DNA from: Monarcha castaneiventris obscurior
Lineage: Eukaryota > Chordata > Aves > Passeriformes > Monarchidae
NCBI GenBank assembly: GCA_026261815.1
Contig: JAMPIT010000230.1
Span: forward strand, 10,477,001 to 10,541,000
Reading direction: 5' to 3'
DNA: 64,000 nt
Positions within the stretch are counted from its first letter, which is position 1. Each line of letters opens with the position of its first letter. The position numbers were made by a program, and so were the translations under genes. Under the pieces are notes generated by a model. The model did not search any database. It had not been told where the DNA came from and worked only from the letters and a program-made list of their open reading frames with translations. Shown in pieces: positions 11,201 through 23,739 of this stretch.

Positions 11201-12699
11201 TTGTTTATAGGTGTGTTAAAATAAAAATATATTCCCCTAAGAATCACCTCCTGCAAGACATTGCAGTCAAAGTACAACTCTGGCTTCCCAGAGGAAGCTG
11301 CAATTAATAACCTAAACTCTAAAATTTCTTAGAACGCCTGCCTATAGGTTTGCAGGCTCACCAGGTAATACACAGACATTATAGCACTTCTTTTTAAGCC
11401 TCAAAATGGCAAATATATATATTATTAATTAAACCTAAGCAAAATCAAAAATACAATTCAAAAATTGAAGAAAAATATTTAATTTTTCTTAGAATACAAG
11501 AATACATGAATACATGACAGATTCTGTACTGGATAGCTGTAATTTAGGATGACCATGTTCTTTTCCACAGAAAAGAACATTTCAGATGCTGGACATCACA
11601 AAGCAAACATTTATTCAGGTCTATAGCTTACAGAAAGGGTAAGAAAAGCAGCCTAGGGGCACAGGCAAAATTACTTTCTAGATAGGAAAGGACAGGTAAT
11701 ACAGGCAAAATTCTGTCTTCTCACCATTAATAACTACTTTAGTTTCATAAATTAAAAATAACTGCAGAATTCTAAGGGTGAGTAGAATACAACTAGACAG
11801 TCATTCTATCCTCTTTCATATGCCACTGCAATGTTTTAATAGACTTCCTCTGTTTACTCATTTCAGGAAAAAACTCCACAACATTTCTTATGCAGTCTTC
11901 CTGTCATTATATCAAAGGAAAAATACCTGCACTTTAGAGTGTCTACTAATGAAAAGACATGAAAAAACCCTACAAACTGTAGGAGTGAAGCTTTATCAAA
12001 TATATAATTTAAAAAAGAGTTACAATAAAGTTATCCCTTAGATGATACCTGACTATGTCCGAAGAAGCCATAAAGTGCAAGTTATGCAACGCTTCTACCA
12101 TAAATACAGGAATAAAAATATCCAAAAGCAAATCTACAGAACAGAACTGTAAATGCAACTTTTAACTTGCATTTGGATGAAGTATCAAATGTTGGAAACC
12201 ATGATTTAGGTTAATTCTGCAGTGAAAGTATAGATATTTAAAAACTGGAGACAAAAAGACATAGTTCTTTTAAGAAAGAAAATTGGAAGTTAACAAGTAA
12301 TTTCATACTTTACATTTCAAAAAACTCTACTTGTCATTTCATATAATGAATAGCACTAATATATAGCAAATCACAAGAATTTGAAACTGCAATGATTTGT
12401 ATCATTAAACATTCATCTGAAAGTGTCAGCATTTTTCATTTCAGCTGAGCCTCAACTATAAATTTTAATGCACAGAAGCTCTAGAAGGACTAAATCTAGC
12501 AGCCAACAAATAATACAAGAAAGAGACTAAAAGTCTATAATGCCCACGTCAGAAAAAATTAATAGTAGTTACTCAGAAATACAGAATCTCTTCTTCTTCT
12601 TCATCAAAATACACCATCCCTACTGCATAATGTAACTCTAAGAAACAAAGCTGTGTTATGTATGCTCTGCATCATCACATAGTACATTTGCAAACATAC

Positions 12700-12845
12700 G
12701 GTATTGCCCTGTGTTAGTATGATACAGGCTGGTTGGCATGGCCACTGCAGAAATACCAGAAGGCGTTCCTTCATCTTCTGACTTCTCTTCTTCTTCAATC
12801 TTCGCTACTGCAGGAGCATCTGATGAGAGTTCATTCAAAATTTTT
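12700..12845 (-). CDS. CREM: CREM exon: second half of the kinase-inducible domain
   Basis: Acceptor TTCTTCTTTTAG and donor GTATGTTT bound a 146-base exon. Its first base completes the Arg of RRPSYR, followed by KILNELSSD, which forms helix B of the phospho-KID that docks on the CBP/p300 KIX domain. An acidic stretch (EEEEKSEDEG) follows and then a Ser/Thr-rich linker ending TGQY. Residues 119-166 from the MTM start, ending one base into a Leu codon. In the family this exon and the preceding one form the P-box. Changes from mammalian CREM are mostly conservative (for example YHTNTGQY for YQTSTGQY, from memory). Family membership is certain; exon limits are very likely. Confidence 0.94.
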
Positions 12846-12987
12846 CTAAAAGAAGAATGTAAGTAATTTTATGTACTTGAAAATCTATACCCATAAGAAA
12901 ATAAAATAACTGACTTTTATCAGACAGTTTTGCTGTAATAAATAAGCTGCCTTTAAAACCAGCAAAACCAAAATTAAAAGTCCTTAC
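12846..12987 (-). other. CREM: Short CREM intron (142 bp) between the P-box exons
   Basis: Donor GTAAGG at the right end and acceptor TTTTAG at the left end on the minus strand. Close spacing of the two P-box exons is typical of CREB/CREM genes. Confidence 0.88.
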
Positions 12988-13079
12988 CGGTATGAAGGCC
13001 TTCTTGAAAGTATTTCCCTACGTTTTTGAGAATCAATTATCACTTCTGATTGCGCAGCTTCATCTGCAATCGATGCTAC
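12988..13079 (-). CDS. CREM: CREM exon: PKA site of the kinase-inducible domain
   Basis: A 92-base exon with acceptor ATTACAG and donor GTAAGG. It ends in KRREILSRRPSYR, containing the RRPS protein kinase A phosphoacceptor (Ser116 from the MTM start, equivalent to Ser133 of CREB and Ser117 of mouse CREM). Phosphorylation recruits CBP/p300. The N-terminal part reads VASIADEAAQSEVIIDS. In mammalian CREM, from memory, this stretch is two residues longer and richer in acidic and Ser/Thr residues that are casein-kinase-type targets, so this segment is reduced here. The split Arg codon joins the next exon in phase. Confidence 0.94.
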
Positions 13080-14764
13080 CTGTAATAGCAAAGTTCCTGA
13101 AATTCATAACTTCATTTAAAAAAAAATAGCAGAGTAAAATTTTTTTTTAATTCCTTCCATGTTTGCATATGGGAAGTTTGTTGACTTATTGATCACCAGT
13201 TGTGATTTTGGACTACTTTTTCCAAGGCAAATCACAAATTATGAGGTCAGACATAGCCACTTAGATAACACCTTCCATTCGAAAAAGAAAAAAGTCAAAA
13301 TAATCCGGGTTACTTTTTTGTGAATAACACTTAGAAAAAGTACTGGAAACAGATTTCTTCAAATATAAAAATATTATACAATTTAATTAGCTCTTAAAGT
13401 GAGGTCAAACATTTAAAATACAGAATACTGTGCTAATGTGCCTTAAATAATAGTATACAATATAAAAGCCTCTTCACACCACACCAAAGCTATTTAGAAA
13501 ATAACTTTATTTAAATATACACATTTATTACACTTACTAACACGTTCATAAATACAAAGACATTGTTTAGCAATGCTGTAAGAGTTTTGGAAATGCCTGA
13601 CAAGACCACAGTGTCTTATTTTCTCAGACCTTTAGTATTTTCATGTATTCTTCTCTTAAAATTACCCAAGACAACATTAAGGCCTAAGGCAGAATCACAC
13701 TCTTGATCAGCAACTATCTTACTACACAGAACTGAAAGTCATTATTGAACAAGGAAAACACATTATTTTCTTGGATTCTTTTAACTACTCGGAACTATTG
13801 CTGTGTTGAGATTTCCAATTGAAACAGTGTGAAAACCTTTTCACATGAAGACAGACCAGACTGCAGTTTCAGATTAAGCAGTTTGTTAAACTGACACTGA
13901 ACAAACATGATGTAAGTAACTAGAAGGCTTCAAGTGTTTGACCTGGCTGCAGTGGAAGCTCAGGGAAGACAAGGAAGAGCTCTAGAATTAATGCATCTGC
14001 TAGTCCTCAGAGTCTGGTACTAGAAACAAAACCTGCCTGACCTCAATAGAAAATGACTCTCTGGAAGATTCTGGAAATGTATAGGCCTGGGTCAACTCAA
14101 CTCAAATCTGCAGAACTACACCTTGAAGGAACTGTGGGTTATTGCAGAAGGAAATTTTCTCTTCACTTGTTAATTTTACTACATTCCAGTTCTGTGTAAA
14201 AATATTTCATGTAGCCTCATTTTGCTGGGTAATATGCAGCAAACATCCTTAGAACTCTACATCTGCCACCTAGGTGGTGAGAGGTACTTCTGCATGTGTA
14301 CAGATGTATAGCTCCAAACCAGACATCACAGCTGACTGCAGAGATTGAGGTGCTTCAAGAAATTTGTATTCCTCCTTTTGCAGGATGGACCAACGCTGAG
14401 CAGCAGAGAGAGATCCTGAAAAACATTTCCCTCCCAATGTGCCTTCAGGAATGTGCCGATGGATCAACCTTCAAGCCTCTGGCACAATCCTTCAAAAGTA
14501 AGATAGTATTGCAGAGCCAAGAAAGAGACTGGGCATCCTAACTCAAAACATAATTTTCATTCTGCTAGGGCATGGAGGGTAATAAATAAATAGCTCAAAA
14601 TAGCATAAATAGCTCAAAAACAAGACCTTAGTTGCCTTTAAATCTTCACATTCCCCTAACAGCTACCAATAGCCCCCCCAATTTGTGAAGATGTCTGAAG
14701 AAGTTGAAAACAGTCATACTTCAGGAAGAAGGTAAGGAAATCACAAGACAATTTAAGCATTTTA

Positions 14765-14769
14765 ATGTG
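14765..14769. repeat. Left target-site duplication of the LTR (ATGTG)
   Basis: ATGTG directly precedes the LTR's TGTG start and is repeated exactly after its terminal ACA at 15856-15860. Confidence 0.8.
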
Positions 14770-15855
14770 TGTGTTGGTTTTGCATAGCCTGGTTTTTGGT
14801 AGCAGAGGGGCCAGGGAGGTGGCTTCTCTGAGAAACTGCTAGAAGCTTCCACCATGTCCAGCAGAGCCAAACCCTGATGGCTCTGAGGATGGACATGCCA
14901 CTGGCCAAGGCTGGGCCAAATGGAAATGGTGGTAACGCCTCTGTGTTAACATATTTAAGAAGAAATCAAAACAGAGGCTGGGGGCACAGTTTCAATTCTA
15001 GCCAGGGAAGGGGAGGAGGTGAGAACATGTGACGGAAACAACATGGAGACAGCAATGTCAGTGAAGAAGGAAGGGGAGGAGGTGCCCCAGGCGCTGGAGC
15101 CGAGACTCTTCTGCAGGCCGTGGTGAGACCATGGTGATGCAGCTGTGCCCCTGCAGCCCGTGGGAATCCACAGGGGATGCAGAGATCCACCCACAGCCTG
15201 TGGGGAGGTGCCCACGCTGGAGCGAGTAGATGCCTGGAAGAGGCTGTGGTCCTGTGGGAGACCCATGGAGAAAGAGACCTTGCACCCAAGTTGGAACAGC
15301 CTATCCTTGGAGGACTGCACCCTGTGGAAGCGTGACCCACGTCGCAGCAGTTTTTGGAGGACTGTTTGCCCATGGGGGGAATTCACATTGCAGCAGTTTT
15401 GGGAGGACTGCTGCTTGTGAGAGTGGACTCATGCTGGAGAAGTTCATGGACCACTGAACTCCATCCCTCTCCCATGGGAGCGACCCCATGGTCTCACAGG
15501 GGAAAGACTCCTTTCCCTGAGCAGCAGAGGAAAACCTTGAGTGACAAACTGATCAAAACCCCCACACATTGTCTCCCTGCACTGTTGGTAGGAAGGAGGG
15601 AAGGGTTAGGGGAAGAAAGGTGTTTTTAAGATCTTAATTTACTTCTCATTATCCTGCTCTGATTTTTTTAGTAATAAATTCACTTTATATCTTTAAGTTG
15701 AGCCTGTTTTGCCCTTGGAGTGCTTTCTCCTGGTCCTTATCTCAACTCATGAAGCCTTCATTAAATTTTCTCTCCTCTGCCCAACTGTAGCAGGGGAGGG
15801 TGAGTAGAGTGGCTTTCATGGGTGCCTGGTATTTGGCCCATGTCAAACCATGACA
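14770..15855 (+). mobile_element. Solo LTR of an endogenous retrovirus (ERVL-like), 1,086 bp
   Basis: Starts TGTGTTGG and ends CATGACA, the TG...CA ends of a retroviral LTR, and is flanked by the same 5-bp sequence ATGTG. A 5-bp duplication is usual for ERVL-type avian elements. Orientation is plus: a TATA-like motif lies near 14,950, and an AATAAA signal near 15,673 is followed by a segment (TTAAGTTGAGCCTGTTTTGC) that resembles avian LTR R/U5 sequence. No gag, pol or env remains, so it arose by recombination between the two LTRs. The middle part (about 15,000-15,500) is GC-richer than the intron and produces spurious open frames on both strands. The termini form an unusually long imperfect inverted repeat (see findings). 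Confidence 0.88.
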
Positions 15856-15860
15856 ATGTG
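15856..15860. repeat. Right target-site duplication of the LTR (ATGTG)
   Basis: Exact copy of the 5 bases at 14765-14769. Confidence 0.8.
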
Positions 15861-17970
15861 GAAGAGGACATTTTCTGGAAGAAATTTCAAAAGCTTTAAT
15901 TTTCACCATGACAAATAGAGAAATGAACACTTCAGATCACTCTAACAGCAAACAACCATGTCCATAATGTTAACAAACAGAAACCATTGTAATTTTTTCC
16001 TGGACATTGTTCAGATTTCGGCTTTACCTATTTCGACTTCATCTGCATTTGAACAAATTTAAATTCAAACTCATGTTAGTCTTTCCAAGACCTGATACAC
16101 TAAAGGGATGAGCAAGCAACAAGTCAAATAACAATCTGAACTTTAAACCTTCCTACAAATAGAAAAACATTTAACAGAACAATAAGGAATGCTATACAGA
16201 TATTTTTTCATCTAAAAAGCAACAGCATTATGAGAAAAACTTTTGAACACTTTCCAGTTGAAAATGGCAGATGTTTGAGGGAAAGGTCATGCAAGCTTCA
16301 ACATCAACCTTCAGCATACTTCTTTTTTTCTTTTTTGAACTGATATAATTTCCCAAGTTCCCCACCGTCTGGCAGAGAAAAGGTAGCAAGTTAAAGTCAA
16401 ATGATCTGGCGGAAATGCCAGGTGGCAGCATAAAGTACTGAAAAGGATCACAGAAGGGCTGAACACCCTCTGTCTCTGTAATGAAGCCTTTTACAGCATC
16501 TTCAAGCCCTTCTTATCCAGATGAAACCAAAGCAAGATCCTGAAACTTGTCATTATTAACTGGGACAAAACTTTCCTGTTCTATTCCTTTGGGAAAGGGA
16601 GGACAGCCAGAGTTCACTCAATACAACAAATAGTTGACTTCCACTCCCCTAAGATGACACAGCAGCAGCTGGCAAGAGATTCCTGAGAAACTTCTCCTTC
16701 TGAGCTTTGAAAAAAGTCCTCTATCTTTGCATGTATGTCCTGACTACACTGACTTAAAGAAAAGCAGTGACAGAAACTGGGAATTACTGATGTGCTTATT
16801 GAATAAAGGTTAGTCAGGAAAACTACAGTTTGAAAGAATTCCAGTTTAAAAAAGTATTTACCTTGAATACTCTGCTCTGACTTCAAGTTTGATCAAGTAT
16901 TGACATCTACTGGACCTCTTTCAATAGTGACCTAGGATTTCAAAACCTTGAGGTCCCATCATCTACACCTACTGCTCAAAAATAAAATATTCATTATCTG
17001 ATCAAGGTTTTATACTTTTTCTCTAATATAAATCATACTGATAGATGTCTTTTTATATATTATACTTGAAAGTTACTAAGAAGCCTGTACCATTAAAGAT
17101 GGCTTCTCAAGAAGACTGACAATGCAAGGCTTTTCCTTAACATGTTGCAATGGCCACAGGTAAAACCCCTCCCTCATAACAGGTATATCACATCTTTTAC
17201 CAGAAATATCAATTCTATCTGCAAAAAGCAATTTAGTTGACATTTCCTAAACAGTTTTTATTAAAACTAGAGCAGAGGCCTTCCTAGCTACAAGAAAAAC
17301 ACCAGTGGGAGGCCAAACAATTTCCAAAACACTGCAAATTCATTCTCTCTTGCCTTTTTCACTTTTTAAAAACTCTGGAAAGTCTTACACATTTTGCACC
17401 GATCTCTGTTTTCTAGCGTGAACATTTGCCACAAATATTTGGTTTGAGGCTGTCCATATTTTTGGTATCTATATATCCACATCCACAAAAAGCAATACCA
17501 GATGCTATAATGGCATCTGATAGCGCCTAAAGACAAGGAACCACTTGATATAATATGCTTACTTCTACTGTATACAGACCCTCTCCAACGATAAAATAGG
17601 AGATACTTGAAAATTTATAAGTTCATAGTACCATTAGAAACATTATGTTCATAGAATTTAACGAAATGGAAAAACTGCAGGATACACTGAAGTAAGGCCA
17701 TGGTATGACACAAATTTGCTGTTGCGTAAGTTCAGACACAAGTTCCAACACAATTTCTTATAAGATAAACAGGAAGCATTAAGGAATTGCTACACAATGC
17801 TTGTAGAGCTGCTGCTGGTTGGATGTTGGCCACCTTTCCCCCTGCTGTTTCCTGTGCCATCTGAGTAAATCTTGCAGCACTGGTTGGAATGAAGAGAAAC
17901 TGAAGATGGGTTGGTAAAAGAGTTATGAGGTACCAAATATTCATGAAAATGTAACAATAAAAAAGCTAAC

Positions 17971-18117
17971 CTGAACAGCTTGCATGTGTGGTGACTGAAT
18001 GACTGAGGGCTGTGTGGCTTGAATGACACCCTGGACATGAACAGTTTGACCAGAAGGCAACTGCACTAGAGTTACAGCTGGAGATCCTCTTCCAGCACTG
18101 GAAGCAGCTACAGAAAC
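17971..18117 (-). CDS. CREM: CREM exon: Q1 glutamine-rich activation domain
   Basis: The exon is 147 bases, exactly 49 codons, phase 0 at both ends, with acceptor TTTTTGCAG and a weaker donor GTTAGC. It encodes VSVAASSAGRGSPAVTLVQL, then PSGQTVHVQGVIQATQPSVI and QSPHMQAVQ, the first glutamine-rich transactivation domain. In mammals this exon is also 49 codons and is skipped without a frame change to make repressor isoforms. Residues 39-87 from the MTM start. The suboptimal donor may help make the exon optional; that is inference. Confidence 0.95.
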
Positions 18118-19241
18118 CTGCAAAAATTACAACCATCATGTTTAAGTAAGATGCCTTAAGACTTCAGCAAATGCTTTTAGAAGTGATACTAAAACAAAGT
18201 GATTTTGTTGCCACGTCTAAAATAGTTTAGATGTATATAAATATCATGTACAAAAATAAACTAGTTGTACTACTAAAGTTTGGCATGTACCTTTCCAAAT
18301 GGTATGGAAAGCTTAAAACTGTATCCTAACAAACTGCAATCCTTTTTTTTCCCTCCAGAGCCTTCGTATTTTCTTTTCAATGAAAAAAAAACCCCAACCC
18401 TTGGCCATCACACACCAAATTGCTGTCGCTAGCAAGGTAAGGAAGAACCTCAATAGAAGTAACAAAACCCAAGCATATCCACTGGAGTGGAATGTCGCTG
18501 CAACAACATGTTGCAGAATGTTCCCAGGAAAAAGAAATCCAGACACGCTTTAGTTTGGCTTTGCTTTTTAGGTAAGAAGTTATGCTTTTCAGACGGATGT
18601 CTCAAGAGACATGAGAATTCTTCAGATAGCAAAAAATCACCCATAAAGCCATACAAGGATTTGTAAATTGATTTCGTTTAATGGACGCTTGTTATATACA
18701 TAATTATATACATCAAGCAAAAGAGAGTTGGAGTATATCAGTGCTTCAAAACAACAACAAAAATCAGGAACAGCTGAATCTTCTTTCAGGCTAGCACAGC
18801 TGTAAGAACAGCTTTCCCCAGCCTGTGGCTCTCAACCCTCAGTGCTGAGGACGAATGGGTTAAGAAACTGTTTACTACCTATGGACTAAGAAATAGTTCA
18901 ATATTACTGCTGTTACTGTTAAATCTATTAACAGAAACAAATACTGATGAAAAGGGAAAACACTATGATTGATCTCAAGTTGTGTGATGAAACATCTCTA
19001 AACTCAAAAAATAAGACAATGTCAAACATAAACCATATCATAAAAAGAAATATTGTGTTTTTCAATTAAACGGCATTGAAAAGTCTTATTTCTGTATTCT
19101 GCACATTCAACAATAAACTCAGACTCATACATAAAATTCTGGTATTATTCCCTTCCTAGCTTTGTTCTCAGCTCCAAAGGTATCTGGTATGAGTAAAATG
19201 AGATGACCGTGAGAAGAAAACCATGAAGAACGCTGAATATT

Positions 19242-19261
19242 AAAAAAAAAAAAAAAAAAAA
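19242..19261. repeat. Poly-A tract
   Basis: Run of 20 A on the plus strand with no recognisable retrocopy upstream. Confidence 0.8.
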
Positions 19262-20857
19262 CCAGTTAAAGAAACTTTTGCGTTTCTTCTGTATTTACAC
19301 TGAAGTGTTTTTTAAATTCCAAAAATGAAAGCAGTTTTAATTCCTGATCCATAAGATATTGCTTGTCTAGGTGAAAAATTTTAACTACTATTAAGATGCA
19401 CTAATATCAAAAAGACCTGATGTTGGTTCAAATTACCTCAAAGAAACAATGTTTCTAGGAAACAAAGACAGGATCTTGTCACAACATTCATTGTTCAATG
19501 TTATAGGACACTGAACCGCTTTTCAGAAAATAGAACAATTGAGGGCATTTTTAACCCTGAAATGGGTTCCTTAAATCATTCCTTAAATGGCATGAAATGG
19601 CAACAGGGAAATAGGACATATAAACCTTTTTCCTAACCTATTCAACAAATACTAATATTATGAGAAATTTATTAGAAATAGATATTTGAGATTAAGCTCT
19701 AGAAAGTCTCACAGATCTGAAGAGTATGATCTATTTTGTGGCAAAGCTTACATCCTGAACCCAAGCTTCAAGGAGAGATCACAGACCAGTCTAAATGTTT
19801 ACAAGGCATGCTAACATTTCAAAACATTATAAAGGCAATTTCACCAAACCTTTCCATTTACTGCTCTCTTTGTGAGAACTGCAATTTGATACAATACTCA
19901 GTGGGTCCGAAAGAACTTTCTGAGTACATCAGCCATAAAACAGCAAAAGCTGAACAGTTTAAGAGTTTCTATTTGGTACACAATGGGTCAGTCACACAGA
20001 ATCAGGAAATATCCAGTACTCGAGATTAAGAAACTACATTCATTTTAAAGCTCCTTATTCAGTATAACCCCGCAGGAAAAAAAAAAAAGAAAACCTCACC
20101 CAGCTAATATTCTTTTGGACTAAAGTTTACAATATAAGAGGAGAAATTGTTTTGTTCCCATTAATTCAGATAGGAGATTAAATGAAGGGGGGTAAGTGCT
20201 AAGGGAAGAGGAGATGGTAGTAGTATAAAATTTTCAAGGTTCATAACCTGCATCACTTCTATAGATATTAGAAATTATTATTAGAATTTTGATTCAGATT
20301 TCCCTTTGCAGTTTTCAAGCTGAATATTCCTGTGTTAACTGACATACTAGAACATTTTGATACTATAATGCGTAAACCCTGACTGAAACAGACTTGGCAA
20401 AAAAATTTCTTTCTGACATCAGTGATGAGCAATGCTACCTTTAACATCATTACTTCAAGGGCTGTCTGGCACAGCCACTGAAAACAATCCACAGAAGCAA
20501 CTCGGGAACACAGAGGGTGAGAGGAAGCTTAATGCATTCTATGGGTTCTATGCTCCTAGGCATGCAACAGTCACATCCAATAGCTTCAACAAACAACCAT
20601 GCACTCTATAATAGCAGTAGGGTCCCGTATTTCAGGTATTTGGAAATGTAAGTGCTCCCTCTTCTACAAGGGGAGAGAAAAGTAGCCAGCAAGAGTGATC
20701 AGGTACCACCTTCATATGGATGCTGAAAAGCTCCAGCAGAGAATTTCTTCAGCTCTCTGCAGCATTTTTGTGAGAGTTCTGTCTTTCCCATGCTGATTAC
20801 TTTGACCAAGGTTACAGTATTGCAAACTTCTTGCACCTGCAAGTTGTTTTGCAGTAT

Positions 20858-21087
20858 TGTTATGGCTTTGACCAGAAAAAACATTCAGAGATGGGTGTCT
20901 TAGAACTTGACCAATCCCCTAAGGGGGTGGATGGCAAAACCAACCACCTTATGCCACTTAATACCTTTTGTGAACTAACATATAAAAGTTTTCTGAGAAT
21001 TCATTAAACGGCTGCTGCTGCTTCCACTTGACCCTGGGCCTGGTCTTCGTGTCGTTTCTCTACTCGGCTGCAGTGGGAACAGCGACA
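20858..21087 (+). mobile_element. Small solo LTR-like element
   Basis: Begins TGTTATGG, a common avian LTR start, and ends GCGACA. Between them are a TATA box (ACATATAAAAG, near 20,979), an ATTAAA polyadenylation signal near 21,004, and a downstream region rich in CT and CTG (GACCCTGGGCCTGGTCTTCG) like the R/U5 of avian ERV LTRs. No matching target-site duplication was found, so the boundaries are approximate. No internal retroviral genes are visible. Confidence 0.5.
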
Positions 21088-21829
21088 CCTTCACACTGAG
21101 GCACACGCTTGCAGAGAAAGAGGCTGCCCATCATTTATCTAACTTCAAGATACATGGTCCATCTGAACAATTATCCTGGGGATCCTGTGAATGTCAGATA
21201 TCCTTTCCCTGCTAAGTACTAGAGAGGTTACCCTCACATTCAACCCCTCATATCTTCAATTGCCTAATGAAGAATGTAGTACACAGGCCCATCTGACTTC
21301 TGTCCCTGCTGTAGAACCTAAATACTACAAGGGCTCTAGAAGTAAAGTGAAAAGTAATTCTGGAAAAGTCAAGACAAATCCACGCCAGATTCACCTAACA
21401 AAGGAACAAAGGACCTGACACACTCAGGCACTGAGCAGTCTCTATGAGGAAAAGCTGGAGACAGATGTTTTGATCAATTCCAAAGCTACTGCCAAAATAG
21501 AAACACCTACTTTTAAGGAAAATAAGGTTAGGCTGATTCCAGACGTTTGGTGCCAGCATACACTTCGAGGAAGCACAAAATAGTGACACAGCTGCACATT
21601 TATACTCCTCTAACATCAACTTTGCTAAATGGCCAGCATTTGCATTTGGCAGGCTGGTTACAACAGGCCTAGCAAACTCCTACCTAAAACAGCCCAGCAA
21701 ACTGCTATAGGTCTCAATCTGTAGGGAGCAAGATTTAACACAGTTTGATGTCAAGAGCCCACAAGGACAACCCCTCTGAAGTGCTAAACTTGAAAAGTCC
21801 CAGCTTGCAATGGCTATGCACTCCAGGCT

Positions 21830-21853
21830 CTGAAAATCTCCCTGAAAATCTCC
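21830..21853. repeat. 12-bp tandem duplication
   Basis: CTGAAAATCTCC occurs twice in direct succession. Small intronic duplication with no evident function. Confidence 0.7.
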
Positions 21854-22939
21854 CTATGCTCTCTGACAGCAGTTCTCACATTGTAAATCCTGACATATGT
21901 CTAATTCAGGGCCAGCATCAAGAGGTCAACAGATGGTATCTCAGACAAGGTCAGCACACAGCTCTACTGACAGACAACATGACAAAGCTAACAAAAACTG
22001 AATCAAAGAGGAACCCATCAAGATGTAGGATTAAACAAAAAAGAAAACAACTGAAAGTTGTGTCCTTTTAAGCACAGCTCTATATGTAGCAACAGACAAT
22101 CTGTGCATATGAGACAACCCATGGAGCTCATCTCAAACAGGTTGAGAAATTTTCCATCTCGCACCTCTGCTCTTCCCTCAAAGGCATCAAGTGTTTGTAC
22201 AGGTGTTCTGTACATTTTCAACAGCTTCTAAAGACAACCACCAATAATTTTACTTTCTTACCTAGCTATTCTGGTGGCTGGATCACAAAAACATTACCAT
22301 GTCAATTCAACAACTGGCTAAAAGTGAGGGACGGAAGAAATGCAACTACAAACTGATTCTGTAGTAGGACATTTTATTTTAAAAATAACCCTTTAACGGA
22401 CAAACAGTGCATCTCATCTTTGCTAGTTTTCAAATTTACCCATTTTTGCTTTAGTAGAAAAAGTAATTTTACTTTCAGCACCAAAAAACTGCAGGAGAAT
22501 ATAGCAGTATCTATGACACAAGCTAAGAAAAAATGCAAACACTATTTTTTCACTACAAATAATATATAATAGGTCCTTCTTAGCACTGGAGGTTATCCCA
22601 TCACACCAAAGTGCTACAGCCCACACATTCTTAATGTCTCCTCTCTCTCCCAACAGGGAGACATTAAAAATGCTTCAGCACAAAACAATCTCTGCCCTCT
22701 AGAGATTATAATCTTATGGAGTACCTGGTCCATCCTTTTAAAACTAAATGGCAGGTATTTCTTTAAAAAGCCTGGACTACAGAGGAAGGAAAAATAAATC
22801 TGCTGCCCCCCTAAAAAGAAGAAAAAAAAAATGTGCCCTTCTCCAATGTAATTGTATCCCTCAGCATTTTGCTAGTCACTCCCTGGCCAAGGTCAAAATT
22901 CAACTAAATATCAAGCACATTAAAAACCATTACATTCCA

Positions 22940-23140
22940 TCTGGACGTAAAAACTCCACCTGTTTTACAGGAAGGGCAGTCACCTGCTGGCAGAGATGCC
23001 CAGAGAGGTTCTAGAGACTCCATCCTTGGAGATATTTACAACCCAGGCAGACACAGTTCTGGCTGACACTGCTTGCACAGGAAGGTCAGACTAGATAATC
23101 TCAAAAGGTTCCTTCCAAACTCAACCCTTCTACAATTAGT
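22940..23140 (+). mobile_element. Degenerate CR1 LINE 3' tail
   Basis: The plus strand follows the typical CR1 3' end: a block around GCCCAGAGAGGTT, then CTCCATCCTTGGAGATATT, then a TCAGACTAGATAATCTC-type motif and TTCCTTCCAA. The 8-bp terminal repeats are eroded. About 200 bp remain; the start is approximate. It is antisense to CREM. Confidence 0.8.
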
Positions 23141-23739
23141 TCTTTGATAATACACAGAAAACCACAGATTAAAAGACAGTGCATTAAAATGTTTTACTTC
23201 TGACTGAACAAAACCAAGGTTGAATAAATATTTTGCTAAAAAAACCACAAATAAAGACGCCCCTCATGAGATACCTGAAAAGGAGCCCTCTGTTTCGGTG
23301 ACCAGGCATTTTAGCTCTCAGTAAGAATCAAGTCATTCTTTTCTCCTATTTCTGCACATTTGCAACAAAATTTGTAGGGGGGATGATTGGAAGTTGGCAC
23401 AAGATACATTTCAGTCCCTTTTAGTCGTTGCCTTCTCTTAACTGCACTCCTCCACAGGCCAAAGAGGCAGAAGGGATCTGTGCCCCTCTCTAATAGTCAA
23501 AATACACAGGCAGTGGACCAGGGGCACAGCCACGAATTCCTCAGAAACACACACATTTCCCATCTGGACGGCTACAAAACCAGTCAGATGTCCCACACAG
23601 GGGCCTCCAGAGGGCTTCAACGCTTCAACATCCAGGCCCAACTCTCCATGACAAAGCGCCTCACCTTCCAAGCCAGCCAGGTAGGAACACAGGCTAAGAA
23701 AATCCTGCTCATCTTAAGCCAAAGGAGCGTCTCAACAAG

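Larger units (their letters stand above)
6479..12699 (-). other. CREM: CREM intron with a CR1 fragment
   Basis: A 6.2-kb intron between the P-box and Q2 exons. It holds a CR1 LINE fragment (7,189 to about 8,230), a 19-base A run (6820-6838), and a plus-strand open frame at about 10,204-10,340 that I could not assign (see findings). The rest is AT-rich with nothing recognisable. Confidence 0.6.
13080..17970 (-). other. CREM: CREM intron with a solo LTR
   Basis: A 4.9-kb intron between the Q1 and first P-box exons. It contains a complete solo LTR at 14,770-15,855 in antisense orientation to CREM. Outside the LTR it is AT-rich with no exon or RNA gene I can support. Confidence 0.65.

Noticed and set aside
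14276..14291. CTCF-like TGCCACCTAGGTGGT
   Set aside because: Contains an extra base within the core compared with the CTCF consensus; more probably a chance palindrome.
14955..15629. Cluster of open frames of 60-143 codons on both strands near 15 kb
   Set aside because: They fall inside the solo LTR, which has no coding function, and match no retroviral protein I recognise.
21748..21755. Single TGATGTCA in a CREM intron
   Set aside because: Isolated, no promoter context and no paired site; expected by chance at this sequence length.
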